Origin: Panacagrimonas sp052387695
GTDB lineage: Bacteria; Pseudomonadota; Gammaproteobacteria; Nevskiales; Nevskiaceae
Direction: 5' to 3'
Length of the DNA stretch: 57,789 nt
Assembly (NCBI GenBank): GCA_052387695.1
Contig: JBQTIX010000126.1
Span: 1 to 57,789 of the forward strand
Of this stretch, positions 1 to 7,806 are shown piece after piece. The position numbers and the translations under genes were made by a program. Numbering within the stretch: the first letter of the stretch is position 1; each line of letters opens with the position of its first letter. Under the pieces are notes generated by a model that saw only the letters and a list, made by a program, of their open reading frames with translations, was not told the origin of the DNA and searched no databases.

Positions 1-135
1 CACTCGATCCACCACGCCTTCCCGCGGGTGCCGTTCTACAAGTACCACGCCGTATTCCGCCAGATCGAGCCGATCATGCGGGCGCATGGGGCACCGGTGC
101 TTGGCCTCTTCGACCGGCAGCCGGTGGTGCGGTGA
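1..135 (+). CDS. Fatty acid desaturase, C-terminal end (partial)
   Basis: An open frame enters at base 1 and stops with TGA at 133-135. It encodes 44 residues with a HxxHH histidine box (HSIHHAFPRVPFYKYHAVF) followed by a short tail. This is the last histidine box and tail of membrane fatty acid desaturases, where the box ligates the diiron centre on the cytoplasmic face. The sequence after the box (FPRVPFY, then a helix ending in a short hydrophobic tail) is also typical of that family. The body of the protein lies outside the window, so substrate and regiospecificity cannot be judged. The MalT-like regulator starts 82 bases downstream on the same strand. Confidence 0.7.
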   Translation, partial: HSIHHAFPRVPFYKYHAVFRQIEPIMRAHGAPVLGLFDRQPVVR

Positions 136-217
136 ACCCGGCGCGCGGGCAACCCGATCGCGACCTGATGCCCGGCCCTCCGCCGCTCCACTGCCCAGAT
201 TGCGAGGAACGTTCTCG

Positions 218-2836
218 ATGACTCCGAGCCGATACGCTTCCGCTTCTACGGCCGACGCGCAGCGCGTGCTGCTGAGCCGCGAGCGCGTACTTGCCTTCGA
301 TCAAGGCCTCCCGGTGTTGGTGGTCGAGGCCCCGTCCGGTTATGGCAAGTCCGTGCTGGCCGAAATGTGGCTGGACCGGCATCGCGCGGACCGGCTCTGT
401 GCCTGGGTCACTCTGGACGTGACCTGCCGCGACCCGATGGTGTTTATCGAACGGGTGCTGGAAGCCATCGGCGCCGAGTATCCCAGCCAGTTCGATTCCA
501 GCCTGGACGACGAGTCGGCCCGCGCTGAACGCTTCGACTATCTGGTCACGCGGCTGCACGAAGTACCCGGCGGAATCCATTTGGTCGTCGACGACACGCA
601 TGTGCTGCACGGTGCGCCGAGTCGCGTCTATCTGGAAAAATTGCTGCAGATCGCCTCGTCGAAGTTGCGGATCTGTCTGACCCAGCAGCCGGTCAAGATG
701 CTGGACATTGGTCTTGGACGACTGGCCGCGCAAAGCCTGGCGTCGTGGATTCCGCTCGACAGCCTGCCGCTGACACGCGAAGAAGTGGCGGCGTTCGCTG
801 TCCTGCGCGGCCAGAACTGGTCAGAGGCACAGATCGACTGGCTGTGGCGGGCGACGGACGGCTGGCCGGCGTTCGTGCAATTGGCCATGGCGATACCGCG
901 CAGCGATCTGACACGGCTGCCCGTCGCCGACAGCGGGGCCATGCGCGAATACATCTACGACCGCTTTCTCGAAGGACTCACACCGGACGAGCGCGACGTG
1001 CTGTGGATTCTGGCCTGCGTCGGCAGCCCGCCCACGGCCTTGCTGCAGGCGCTCGATCCGGCGCCGGCCAAGGTCGATCTCGCGCTGCAGCGCTTCCGCC
1101 AACTGGGCATCGTCCAGAACCTCGACCTCGACGACCGCTCGGTGGTGCGGCTGCACGCACTGATCGGCGAAGCTGCCTTCACCTTGCTGGATCGCGGCGC
1201 CCTGCGTGCCCGCGACACCCTGATCCGTGAGGCTGCGGAATGGTACTGGCGCCATGGCCTGGGTCCGGATGCGGTGCGTCTCGCGCTTCAGAGCGGCCCC
1301 GAGATGGTGGCACAGGCGCGCGACTGGCTGACCGACATGAGCACCACCCTGGTGTTCCGCTCAGGCCTACACCAGACGCTGCTGGATCTGGTGGAATTGT
1401 GGGAGCAGGCGACAGGGCAGACCGATGTGGGTGTCGACGAAGCCGCTGGCTGGGCGCTGATCTTCCAGCGCAAGTTCGACCTGGCGCTGCCGCGCATCGA
1501 TCGTGTCGAAGCCGCGCCGGACGAAGCCACCCGCAACGTCGCCCTGCTGCAAAAAGCGGTGCTGTCTGCGCTGCGCGACGACTACGTTGAAAGCCGGGCG
1601 CTGTCGGACGCATGGATCAAGAAGCACCCCGGCAACCGCAGCTTCCAGATGGGCATTGCGTCCACCGTCCACGCCTTCAGTCAAAAATGCTTCGGCGAGG
1701 TCGGGATTGCGCAGGCGTCGCTGCGCGAAGCGCTGTACTGCTTCAACGCCTCGCAGTATGCGTATGGCATCGGTTGGGCTCACATCATCGGCGCGCTGGT
1801 GCAGATCCAGTCTGGCCGCTATCGCGCCGCCCTGGCGCAGGTCGAAAGCGGTCTCGCGCGTTGTCCCAGTTCGCAGGGCTTCGGCAGCCTGCGCTGCATG
1901 CTGCGCGCGCTTGAAGGCTTTCTGCGCTACGAGCGGGATGACCTGGTCAGTGCTCGCGACACGCTGATCGAGGTGGTGACCTTGCTGCCGGACCAGGGGA
2001 TCGTCGATGCCATGGCGCTGGGCTATGCCACGGCCGCGCGCCTGCGGGCGGCGAATGGCGATTTTGGTACCGCGCTGGACATCCTCGCCGAGGGCGAAGA
2101 ACTCGGTGTGCAGCGCGAATACCCGCGACTGACTTTCATCCTGCGTGCCGAGCGCGCCCTGCTGCTGGTGCGCAACGGATCGAGCAAGCAGGCGCGCACC
2201 GTGCTCAACTCCATTCCGCCCCACCGTGCGCTGCGCACTTCGGTGCAGCGGCTGCAAGCGCGGATGCACATTCTTGACGGCGATCCGAAGGCAGCGCTCG
2301 AAATACTCGCGCTGCTGCAAGTGCGCGCTCGGGAAATGGGCCGCTACAACCGACTCGCCGAAGCTCTCGCGCTCACCGCCGAGGCGGAGGACCTGCTGGG
2401 TAACGAACCCGCCGCAATGGCCGCCATTGGCGAAGCACTCGAGATTGGCGCCGCGGAAGGCTACGTTCGTTCGTTCCTTGAAGAAGGACAGTTCATCCGT
2501 TCCCTGGTCGAGCGCTGCCTGCAACGAGATGGCCTGCTGGGGCTGGGATCGAAGACCCTCGCCACCCGCATCCTCGATCACGCTGCTGCGCCGTCGAAGC
2601 CGCAGCCGGCGCCGGTGCCGGCACCGGCACAGCAGACCCTGCAGAATCTCAACAAGCGCGAGCGCCAGATCCTTCAACTGATCGACCAGGGCCTGAGTAA
2701 CGCGCAGGTCGGCACGCGCTGCTTCCTCTCGGCGGGCACCGTGAAGTGGTATCTGCAAAACCTCTACGAGAAATTCGCCGTGAACAACCGAACGGCTCTG
2801 CTGCGCGCGGTGCGCGAACAAGGAATGCAGCTTTGA
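218..2836 (+). CDS. MalT-like LuxR-family ATP-dependent transcriptional regulator
   Basis: Large STAND-type regulator of 872 residues. A Walker A motif (APSGYGKS) lies near residue 33 and is followed by a Walker B-like stretch (LVVDDTH). The middle is a long helical repeat region resembling the MalT/AcoK sensor part. The last 65 residues are a LuxR helix-turn-helix (LNKRERQILQLIDQGLSNAQV, GTVKWYLQNLYEKF). MalT relatives bind ATP and an inducer, oligomerise and activate transcription of nearby catabolic genes. The frame is open from 86, but an ATG there would overlap the desaturase, so the start at 218 just before the ATPase domain is preferred. The esterase gene begins four bases after the stop, so the two are probably one operon. 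The inducer cannot be read from sequence. Confidence 0.85.
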   Translation: MTPSRYASASTADAQRVLLSRERVLAFDQGLPVLVVEAPSGYGKSVLAEMWLDRHRADRLCAWVTLDVTCRDPMVFIERVLEAIGAEYPSQFDSSLDDESARAERFDYLVTRLHEVPGGIHLVVDDTHVLHGAPSRVYLEKLLQIASSKLRICLTQQPVKMLDIGLGRLAAQSLASWIPLDSLPLTREEVAAFAVLRGQNWSEAQIDWLWRATDGWPAFVQLAMAIPRSDLTRLPVADSGAMREYIYDRFLEGLTPDERDVLWILACVGSPPTALLQALDPAPAKVDLALQRFRQLGIVQNLDLDDRSVVRLHALIGEAAFTLLDRGALRARDTLIREAAEWYWRHGLGPDAVRLALQSGPEMVAQARDWLTDMSTTLVFRSGLHQTLLDLVELWEQATGQTDVGVDEAAGWALIFQRKFDLALPRIDRVEAAPDEATRNVALLQKAVLSALRDDYVESRALSDAWIKKHPGNRSFQMGIASTVHAFSQKCFGEVGIAQASLREALYCFNASQYAYGIGWAHIIGALVQIQSGRYRAALAQVESGLARCPSSQGFGSLRCMLRALEGFLRYERDDLVSARDTLIEVVTLLPDQGIVDAMALGYATAARLRAANGDFGTALDILAEGEELGVQREYPRLTFILRAERALLLVRNGSSKQARTVLNSIPPHRALRTSVQRLQARMHILDGDPKAALEILALLQVRAREMGRYNRLAEALALTAEAEDLLGNEPAAMAAIGEALEIGAAEGYVRSFLEEGQFIRSLVERCLQRDGLLGLGSKTLATRILDHAAAPSKPQPAPVPAPAQQTLQNLNKRERQILQLIDQGLSNAQVGTRCFLSAGTVKWYLQNLYEKFAVNNRTALLRAVREQGMQL

Positions 2837-2840
2837 GCGC

Positions 2841-3815
2841 ATGAGCACGCACCCTTCCGAGGCATTTACCGACGAGTCCGATCGACCGGTGTACGAGCAC
2901 CTCGTCCAACCCCGCGGCGGATGGCTGGCCCGCCTGTGGGTCAACCTGCTGCTGCGCGTTCTGGTGAAGTGGACCGGTGGCCTGCGCATCAATATCGGTG
3001 AGCTGCGTCAGCGACAGCTCGATTTCGGTCGACGCCTCGCGCGCCTTCCACCGGGCGTGCGGCGTGAATCGGAGAATTGCGACGGTGTGCCAGCCGAGTG
3101 GCTGATCCCGCAGGATGCGGTGGACGAACGCGTGCTGCTGTACGTGCACGGCGGCGCGTTCGTTGCGCGATCGCCGGACCTGCACACGACGATGGTGGCT
3201 CCCTGGTGTCGCGAACTGCGCACACGAGCGCTGCTGGTGGACTATCGGCTGGCGCCTGAACATCCCTATCCCGCTGGGCTCGACGACGTGTATCGCGCGT
3301 ACCGATGGCTGCTCGCACGCGGACATCTCGCGACACAGATTGCGCTGGCCGGCGATTCCGCCGGCGGTAATCTTGTCCTCGCGCTGCTGCACCGGCTCAA
3401 AGCGGCGGGCGAGCCGCTGCCGAGCTGCGCGGTGCTGCTCTCGCCCTTCGTCGACTTCACGCTGAGCAGTCCCAGCATAGTGAGCGAGTCGCGGCGCGAT
3501 CCGCTGTTCACCACCGTGTTCGCGCTCGCCATCCGCGGCCTGTACGCGCCGCCCGAGCGCCTGCTCGATTCTGGAGTGTCACCGCTGTACGCGGATTTTC
3601 GGGGTCTGCCGCCGCTGCTGGTGCAGGTGGGCAGCACCGAGATGCTGCTCGACGATTCGCGCCGCACTGCGACCCGCGCGCACGAGGCCGGCGTAGACGT
3701 TTGCCTGGAGGTGTGGGACCGAATGCCGCACGTGTTCCAGGCCTTGCCGATGCTGCCGCAGGCGCACGAGGCAGGGCGGCGGATCGTGGATTTCATTGCG
3801 AAGAAGTCGGGCTGA
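2841..3815 (+). CDS. Alpha/beta hydrolase, HSL-type esterase/lipase
   Basis: A 324-residue alpha/beta hydrolase of the hormone-sensitive-lipase family. The oxyanion motif is HGGAF (about residue 104), the nucleophile elbow is GDSAGG (about residue 170), the acid is probably in SRRDPLF, and the catalytic histidine is in PHVFQALPML near the C-terminus. Members hydrolyse short to medium acyl esters in the cytoplasm. No signal peptide is visible. The start lies four bases after the stop of the MalT-like regulator, which suggests co-transcription and possible regulation by it. In a locus with a desaturase and an AlkB/XylM-type hydroxylase, an ester of an oxidised lipid or terpenoid is a plausible substrate, but that is inference. 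Confidence 0.85.
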   Translation: MSTHPSEAFTDESDRPVYEHLVQPRGGWLARLWVNLLLRVLVKWTGGLRINIGELRQRQLDFGRRLARLPPGVRRESENCDGVPAEWLIPQDAVDERVLLYVHGGAFVARSPDLHTTMVAPWCRELRTRALLVDYRLAPEHPYPAGLDDVYRAYRWLLARGHLATQIALAGDSAGGNLVLALLHRLKAAGEPLPSCAVLLSPFVDFTLSSPSIVSESRRDPLFTTVFALAIRGLYAPPERLLDSGVSPLYADFRGLPPLLVQVGSTEMLLDDSRRTATRAHEAGVDVCLEVWDRMPHVFQALPMLPQAHEAGRRIVDFIAKKSG

Positions 3816-4044
3816 TCGACCGCGCGGTCGCAGTAGAGCGGATGGCATGCCGTGCCTTCCGTTCTGCTCCGGACTGAATACGGAGAGCATGCTGGTGCTT
3901 GATCGGAGAATTTCCGGAATTCGTGGTGCGAAGCCGCACGCAAACAGCCGCTCTGAAAAACTGCTGGATCGCTCGTCGAAGAAAAGGACGAGTTGCCGGG
4001 CGGCGGGGTAGCGAACGACACCGCGCTCTCTCTCTGCCAATCGA

Positions 4045-4875
4045 ATGACCTGCTACCGGGACCTCGTACTCGAATACGGTGTGGATGCAGCCCGCCTGCC
4101 GGCTCATCTTCGCGCCGTGTTCGTGGAACTGGATCTGGATCAGTCCACTCGTAACTGGATTGACGCCGGGTATTCCCAACCCGATTCGTGGCTTCGAACT
4201 GCACTGCGCAACGCTGCGGCGCGTTTCGTGAGCTTCTATGACGCCAATGGTCTCGCGAACGTCGGCCAGGATCGCGTGCTCGGCACAGCGCAGTGGCAGC
4301 GACTGCTCGGCCGCGGTGGTCGCCGGTTGCTCGATGTGGGCGCGGGCGAGGGCGCGGTGACAGGTGAACTCGCGGCGCTGTTCGACGAGATCGTGACCAC
4401 GGAGGTGTCGGCACCGCTGGCTCGCCGCTTGCGCGCGCGGGGTTACACCTGTCACGAGTGCGACATCGCGTTCGCACCGCTGGCAGGCGAGGGCCATTTC
4501 GACCTGGTCGCGCTCCAGAACGTGATCGACCGGACCACCCATCCGCTGCGCCTGATCGACCGAGCCACATCCCTCTTGGTGGACGACGGGCGCCTCGTTG
4601 TCGCGGTACCGGTTCCGGTACGTCCGGTCGTTTTCATAGACGGCGCCCGTTTCACGCCGGCAGAAGTCCTGCCCGGCGAATCGGTGGACTTCGAGTCGAC
4701 GGTAGCCGCTTTGTACGCGCAGGTCTTTGTGCCGCGCGGACTCAATGTCATCGCCCTCACGCGCGTACCGTATCTGTGCCGCGGCGACGCGCGCGCGCCT
4801 GTAAAGCGACTCGACGACGCGATCTTCGTGTTGACCCGCCGAGCATCGCAGAAGCGGGTTGAAGCGCGTGCATGA
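4045..4875 (+). CDS. METTL9/DREV-like SAM-dependent methyltransferase
   Basis: A 276-residue class I methyltransferase. The SAM-binding motif I is LLDVGAGEGAVT (about residue 94), followed by an acidic motif II region (IVTTEVS) and the motif NVIDR. The C-terminal block has TRVPYLCRGD and then LDDAIFVL. This order, the N-terminal helical part with a DQST motif and the QRLL segment just before motif I match, as I remember it, human METTL9 (DREV family) over almost the whole length. METTL9 is known to methylate the pi nitrogen of histidine in HxH protein motifs. The bacterial substrate is unknown. It sits between the esterase gene and a convergent TetR gene, and a short frame overlaps its stop by ATGA. 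Methyltransferase function is near certain; histidine specificity is inference. Confidence 0.8.
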   Translation: MTCYRDLVLEYGVDAARLPAHLRAVFVELDLDQSTRNWIDAGYSQPDSWLRTALRNAAARFVSFYDANGLANVGQDRVLGTAQWQRLLGRGGRRLLDVGAGEGAVTGELAALFDEIVTTEVSAPLARRLRARGYTCHECDIAFAPLAGEGHFDLVALQNVIDRTTHPLRLIDRATSLLVDDGRLVVAVPVPVRPVVFIDGARFTPAEVLPGESVDFESTVAALYAQVFVPRGLNVIALTRVPYLCRGDARAPVKRLDDAIFVLTRRASQKRVEARA

Positions 4876-5057
4876 CGGCTTTTCTATCCTCAGCAAGCCG
4901 TCTTCTTCCTGCCGGAGCCAGCATCGTGAAACCAGCTTCATTCGGCCAACACGGCCTACGGCTTGAGGCGGCGGGCAGTGGCTTCACTGTCGCGAGCCTC
5001 GGCCACTGCACCTGCTCGACGGTCGCCGACCCGCCCATCGCTGCCAACGGGGTGTAG
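4872..5057 (+). CDS. Possible small ORF coupled to the METTL9-like gene
   Basis: A 61-residue frame whose ATG overlaps the preceding stop codon as ATGA, the usual layout for translational coupling. The product has no recognisable domain. It contains GQHG, GHCTC and a short Ala/Ser-rich N-terminal stretch. It may be a chance frame in a 275-bp gap that otherwise holds nothing I recognise. It is listed because the overlap and its position directly after a putative peptide or protein methyltransferase make it worth checking as a small substrate. Confidence 0.2.
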   Translation: MTAFLSSASRLLPAGASIVKPASFGQHGLRLEAAGSGFTVASLGHCTCSTVADPPIAANGV

Positions 5058-5150
5058 CCATCATATGTCTTGAAACCCGACGCTGACCGATTGCGCGCCT
5101 TTTGCACGCCTCCGAAGCCTTTCGCACAGCGTTGTGAGTCGAGTCGGCCC

Positions 5151-5792
5151 TCAAGCGGGATTGGCGAAGACCGCATTGACGCCTAGGTACCCGAGTGAGC
5201 GCGCGAGGCGGTCGAGCCCCGTCCGATCGAGGCCGCCGACAGCGCGGATGCAGTGGTCGACGATCATCGTGCACAGGGTGTCGGCCATGTGATCCGTCGC
5301 TCCGGGTCGGCTCAGGCCCTTCCTGCGCACAGCTGCGAGCGAGCGACGACTCTGCGCGCAGAGGCGTTCGATCAGGTCCCGGTAGCTCGCGCCGACTTTC
5401 TCGTCGCTCGGCGCGAGGTCCGCGACGGCGGACAGGATCGCCTGGTGCTTCTTGAACGTGTGCACCATGCCGACCAGCGCCTCGCGCAGGTCGTCCGGTT
5501 TCGCCGCCGCCGCGTTACCGAACCAGGTGCCGCCGCTGTCGATGATCTCCTGCGCGATGTGACTCATCAGGCGCGTGACCAGCTCGCCCTTGTCCTGAAA
5601 GTGGAGATAGAAGGTGCCGCGGGAGATGCCCGCGGCTTCCGAGAGCTGCTCGACCGAAAGCGTGCCGAAGCGCTGCCCGCGCTCCAGCAAGGCTTCCATG
5701 GCGGCGAGCAGGCGATCTTCGATGGAGACCTTGGGCTGCTCGGCCCGACGGGCACGGGCCACTCGGGAGGGGCGGGAAGCGATGGACGGCAT
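5151..5792 (-). CDS. TetR-family transcriptional regulator
   Basis: A 213-residue TetR repressor. The N-terminal helix-turn-helix (LSVEQLSEAAGISRGTFYLHF, residues about 40-60) is canonical and is followed by DKGELVTRLM. The C-terminal part is the variable ligand-binding all-helical domain. The start at 5792 (MPSIAS) is preferred; an in-frame ATG at 5828 would add 12 residues. The frame stays open far upstream, but that extension runs antisense to the next gene. It is transcribed away from the membrane operon at 5970, with a palindrome in between that fits a TetR operator, so it probably represses itself and the divergent operon. The ligand may be a hydrophobic substrate of the locus. Confidence 0.9.
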   Translation of the reverse strand: MPSIASRPSRVARARRAEQPKVSIEDRLLAAMEALLERGQRFGTLSVEQLSEAAGISRGTFYLHFQDKGELVTRLMSHIAQEIIDSGGTWFGNAAAAKPDDLREALVGMVHTFKKHQAILSAVADLAPSDEKVGASYRDLIERLCAQSRRSLAAVRRKGLSRPGATDHMADTLCTMIVDHCIRAVGGLDRTGLDRLARSLGYLGVNAVFANPA

Positions 5793-5839
5793 GGCTGGCA
5801 GGATGGTCCGAGACCGGCTGAACGTCATGTTGATGACGT

Positions 5840-5858
5840 AATGTACACACTGTTCATT
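5840..5858. promoter_or_regulatory. Palindromic operator for the divergent TetR gene
   Basis: The 19-base sequence AATGTACACACTGTTCATT is an inverted repeat with seven matched pairs out of nine around a central base. It lies 12 bases upstream of the longer TetR start and about 110 bases upstream of the membrane operon. Length and placement suit a TetR-family homodimer. Binding itself is inferred. Confidence 0.6.
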
Positions 5859-5969
5859 CCAATGGGATGATGCGAAGATTGCGGAGCGGCGCGCGGCTGA
5901 AAGAGAAAGCGGACGGGTCCGTGGCGGCAAAGGCTCGGTCCCCGTCGACGACGTGAAGAATTCGATCGT

Positions 5970-6722
5970 ATGGAGTTGCCACCGAGTGCGGGAGTACAGC
6001 CTGTGAACACGAGAATAAAATTGCTTTGCGCCTGGTCGGGCCCTGCTTTGGCAGTCTTGGCCACGTTGGGCCTCGCGCTCGCCAATGTGCTTCCGCTTCC
6101 GCCGGGCGCCGACCTGAATCCCGAGGGGATCGCGCAGTTCTACACGCAGTCCACGACGCGCACCCTGGTTGGGTTTGCCTTGGCGAGTGTCTCCCTGGGG
6201 CTGATCTTTCCGTTGGTTGCGCTGATCGCGGTGCACATGGTGCGGATGGAGGGTCGCACGCCGCTGCTGACGTTCCTGCAGATGGTGACGGGATCCGCCA
6301 CGGGCGTGTTTCTCGTCGTCCCCATGATCATGATGGGCGTGTGTGCATTCCGGCCGGAGCGCTCGCCCGAGCTGATCCAGTTGCTCAACGACTTCGCGTG
6401 GATGATGTTCATCACGCCGCTGGCGCCGTTCTGCATCCAGAACGTGGCCATCGCGCTGGCCATCCTCAACGACCGTAATCCGCAGCCGGTGCTGCCGCGT
6501 TGGGTCGCATTCGGAAACCTGTGGGTGGCCTTCCTGTTCCTGCCCAGCATCCTGCCGTACTTCTTCTACGACGGCCCGTTCGCCTGGCAAGGCATCTTCG
6601 TGTTCTGGCTGGCCTTCATCGCCTACGCCACCTGGGCTATCGGCATGGGGCTCGTGCTGCGCCACGCCGTGCTCCGTGACGAGGCGGCGGTCGGGATGGT
6701 GCCGTCGCCCGTTGCCGCATGA
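5970..6722 (+). CDS. Multi-pass membrane protein of unknown function
   Basis: A 250-residue hydrophobic protein with about six predicted membrane segments: a first helix around residues 17-37, then helices in TLVGFALASVSLGLIFPLVA, the GVFLVVPMIMMGV region, the MMFITPLAPF region and two near the C-terminus. I recognise no family motif. The ATG at 5970 is used; a GTG 33 bases downstream is an alternative that would put the first charged residue closer to helix 1. Its stop overlaps the start of the oxidase subunit III-like gene as ATGA, so the three membrane genes form a tightly coupled operon, and the protein may belong to one complex with the two oxidase-like subunits. Confidence 0.7.
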   Translation: MELPPSAGVQPVNTRIKLLCAWSGPALAVLATLGLALANVLPLPPGADLNPEGIAQFYTQSTTRTLVGFALASVSLGLIFPLVALIAVHMVRMEGRTPLLTFLQMVTGSATGVFLVVPMIMMGVCAFRPERSPELIQLLNDFAWMMFITPLAPFCIQNVAIALAILNDRNPQPVLPRWVAFGNLWVAFLFLPSILPYFFYDGPFAWQGIFVFWLAFIAYATWAIGMGLVLRHAVLRDEAAVGMVPSPVAA

Positions 6723-7381
6723 CCGCTTCGGGAACGCGCGCCGACCCGGAATTGGAACTGCCCGACTTCCTGTCGGAGGTCGAGCCGGCCCGGGCGGCGC
6801 CGGTCCAGGCGAAGTCGAGCGGGATCGACCGGGCGACCGTCGAGAGCGGCCTGTGGGTTTTCATCCTCGGCGACATGACCTTGTTCGGCGCCTTCTTTGT
6901 CGGGTTCGGATGGCAGGCGCAGTCCGATCCGGCCCTGTTCGCAGCGTCGGCGCGCGAGTTGCTGATCGGCATCGGCGGCGTCAACACGCTTGTGCTGCTC
7001 ACCAGTTCGCTGTTTGTCGTTGCCGCGGTGCGGGCGATGAACGCCGGTGAGTTCAGGCCAGCGGCGCAGGCGATTGCGGCTGCGCTCGCTTGTGCGCTGG
7101 TCTTCGCGGCGCTGAAAGTCACCGAGTATGTCGCCGAAGTCGGCGCGGGTTACACGCCCGGGACGAACCTGTTCTTCACCTACTACTTCGTGCTGACCGG
7201 GATCCACCTGCTGCACGTGCTCATCGGCGCGGTCCTGCTGTTCACCGCCTGGCGTGGCTTGCACGCAGAGACGCCGAGCGTGTCCCCGCGCTTCGTCGAG
7301 GGCGCCGGAATCTACTGGCACATGGTGGATCTGCTGTGGGTGGTGTTGTTCCCGCTGCTGTACATCTCGAGGCTGGCATGA
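6719..7381 (+). CDS. Cytochrome c oxidase subunit III-like (NorE-type) membrane protein
   Basis: A 220-residue protein of the heme-copper oxidase subunit III family, in the short five-helix form like NorE. Diagnostic stretches are GLWVFILGDMTLFGAFF at the start of the core, FFTYYFVLTGIHLLHVLIG in the middle and the GIYWHMVDLLWVVLFPLLY end. The first 35 residues are a soluble acidic tail. Subunit III normally stabilises the catalytic oxidase core, but no subunit I or II gene is visible here. It overlaps its upstream and downstream genes by four bases each (ATGA). Subunit III-like orphans of this kind occur beside monooxygenase genes in some bacteria; the purpose here is unclear. Confidence 0.85.
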   Translation: MTASGTRADPELELPDFLSEVEPARAAPVQAKSSGIDRATVESGLWVFILGDMTLFGAFFVGFGWQAQSDPALFAASARELLIGIGGVNTLVLLTSSLFVVAAVRAMNAGEFRPAAQAIAAALACALVFAALKVTEYVAEVGAGYTPGTNLFFTYYFVLTGIHLLHVLIGAVLLFTAWRGLHAETPSVSPRFVEGAGIYWHMVDLLWVVLFPLLYISRLA

Positions 7382-7650
7382 CGGCTTTCATCTCTGGCCG
7401 GTTGTGGGTCGTGTGGCTGGCGCTCATGCTGGCGACGCTGTTTAGCTGGTGGACGGCCGCTGCGCGCCCATTCGAAACCTCGGGCGCGCAGATTGGTGGC
7501 GCGATCGCCGTCGCCGTGGGCTTCGGCAAGGTCTGGCTGATCGGCATGCACTTCATGGACCTTCGGGAGTCGCCGCCCCTGCTGCGCCGGGCCTTCGACG
7601 CCTGGACGCTGCTGGCTGGAGGATCAGTCGTCGCGCTGGTGATGGTGTAG
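7378..7650 (+). CDS. Cytochrome c oxidase subunit IV/NorF-like small membrane protein
   Basis: A 90-residue protein with three hydrophobic helices. The middle helix ends in the GKVWLIGMHFMDLR motif, which is typical of prokaryotic cytochrome oxidase subunit IV and NorF proteins. The ATG overlaps the stop of the subunit III-like gene (ATGA), so it is translationally coupled. A 156-bp gap to the convergent hydroxylase gene follows, with no obvious hairpin terminator. The pairing of subunit III-like and IV-like genes mirrors the norEF arrangement, but there is no nitric oxide reductase gene in the window. Confidence 0.75.
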   Translation: MTAFISGRLWVVWLALMLATLFSWWTAAARPFETSGAQIGGAIAVAVGFGKVWLIGMHFMDLRESPPLLRRAFDAWTLLAGGSVVALVMV

Positions 7651-7806
7651 CCGCGGACGAGGTCTGGAGACACGGGGGTGAGCAGGCCCCATTGCGCATG
7701 CAACCGCCCGGTGGGGAGTCGTGTACCACTCATCGACGTCCGAAGGGAAGGACGTCTGGCCGCGCGCCTCGTGGCGGTGCACGCCCGAGGCGCATCATGA
7801 CGAACC

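Noticed and set aside
3796..4011. 71-codon frame between the esterase and the METTL9-like gene
   Set aside because: No ribosome site, Arg-rich composition, overlaps the esterase end. I see nothing else in 3816-4044.
5829..6665. Long N-terminal extension of the TetR frame
   Set aside because: It is antisense to the membrane protein gene and crosses the operator; TetR proteins start close to the helix-turn-helix.
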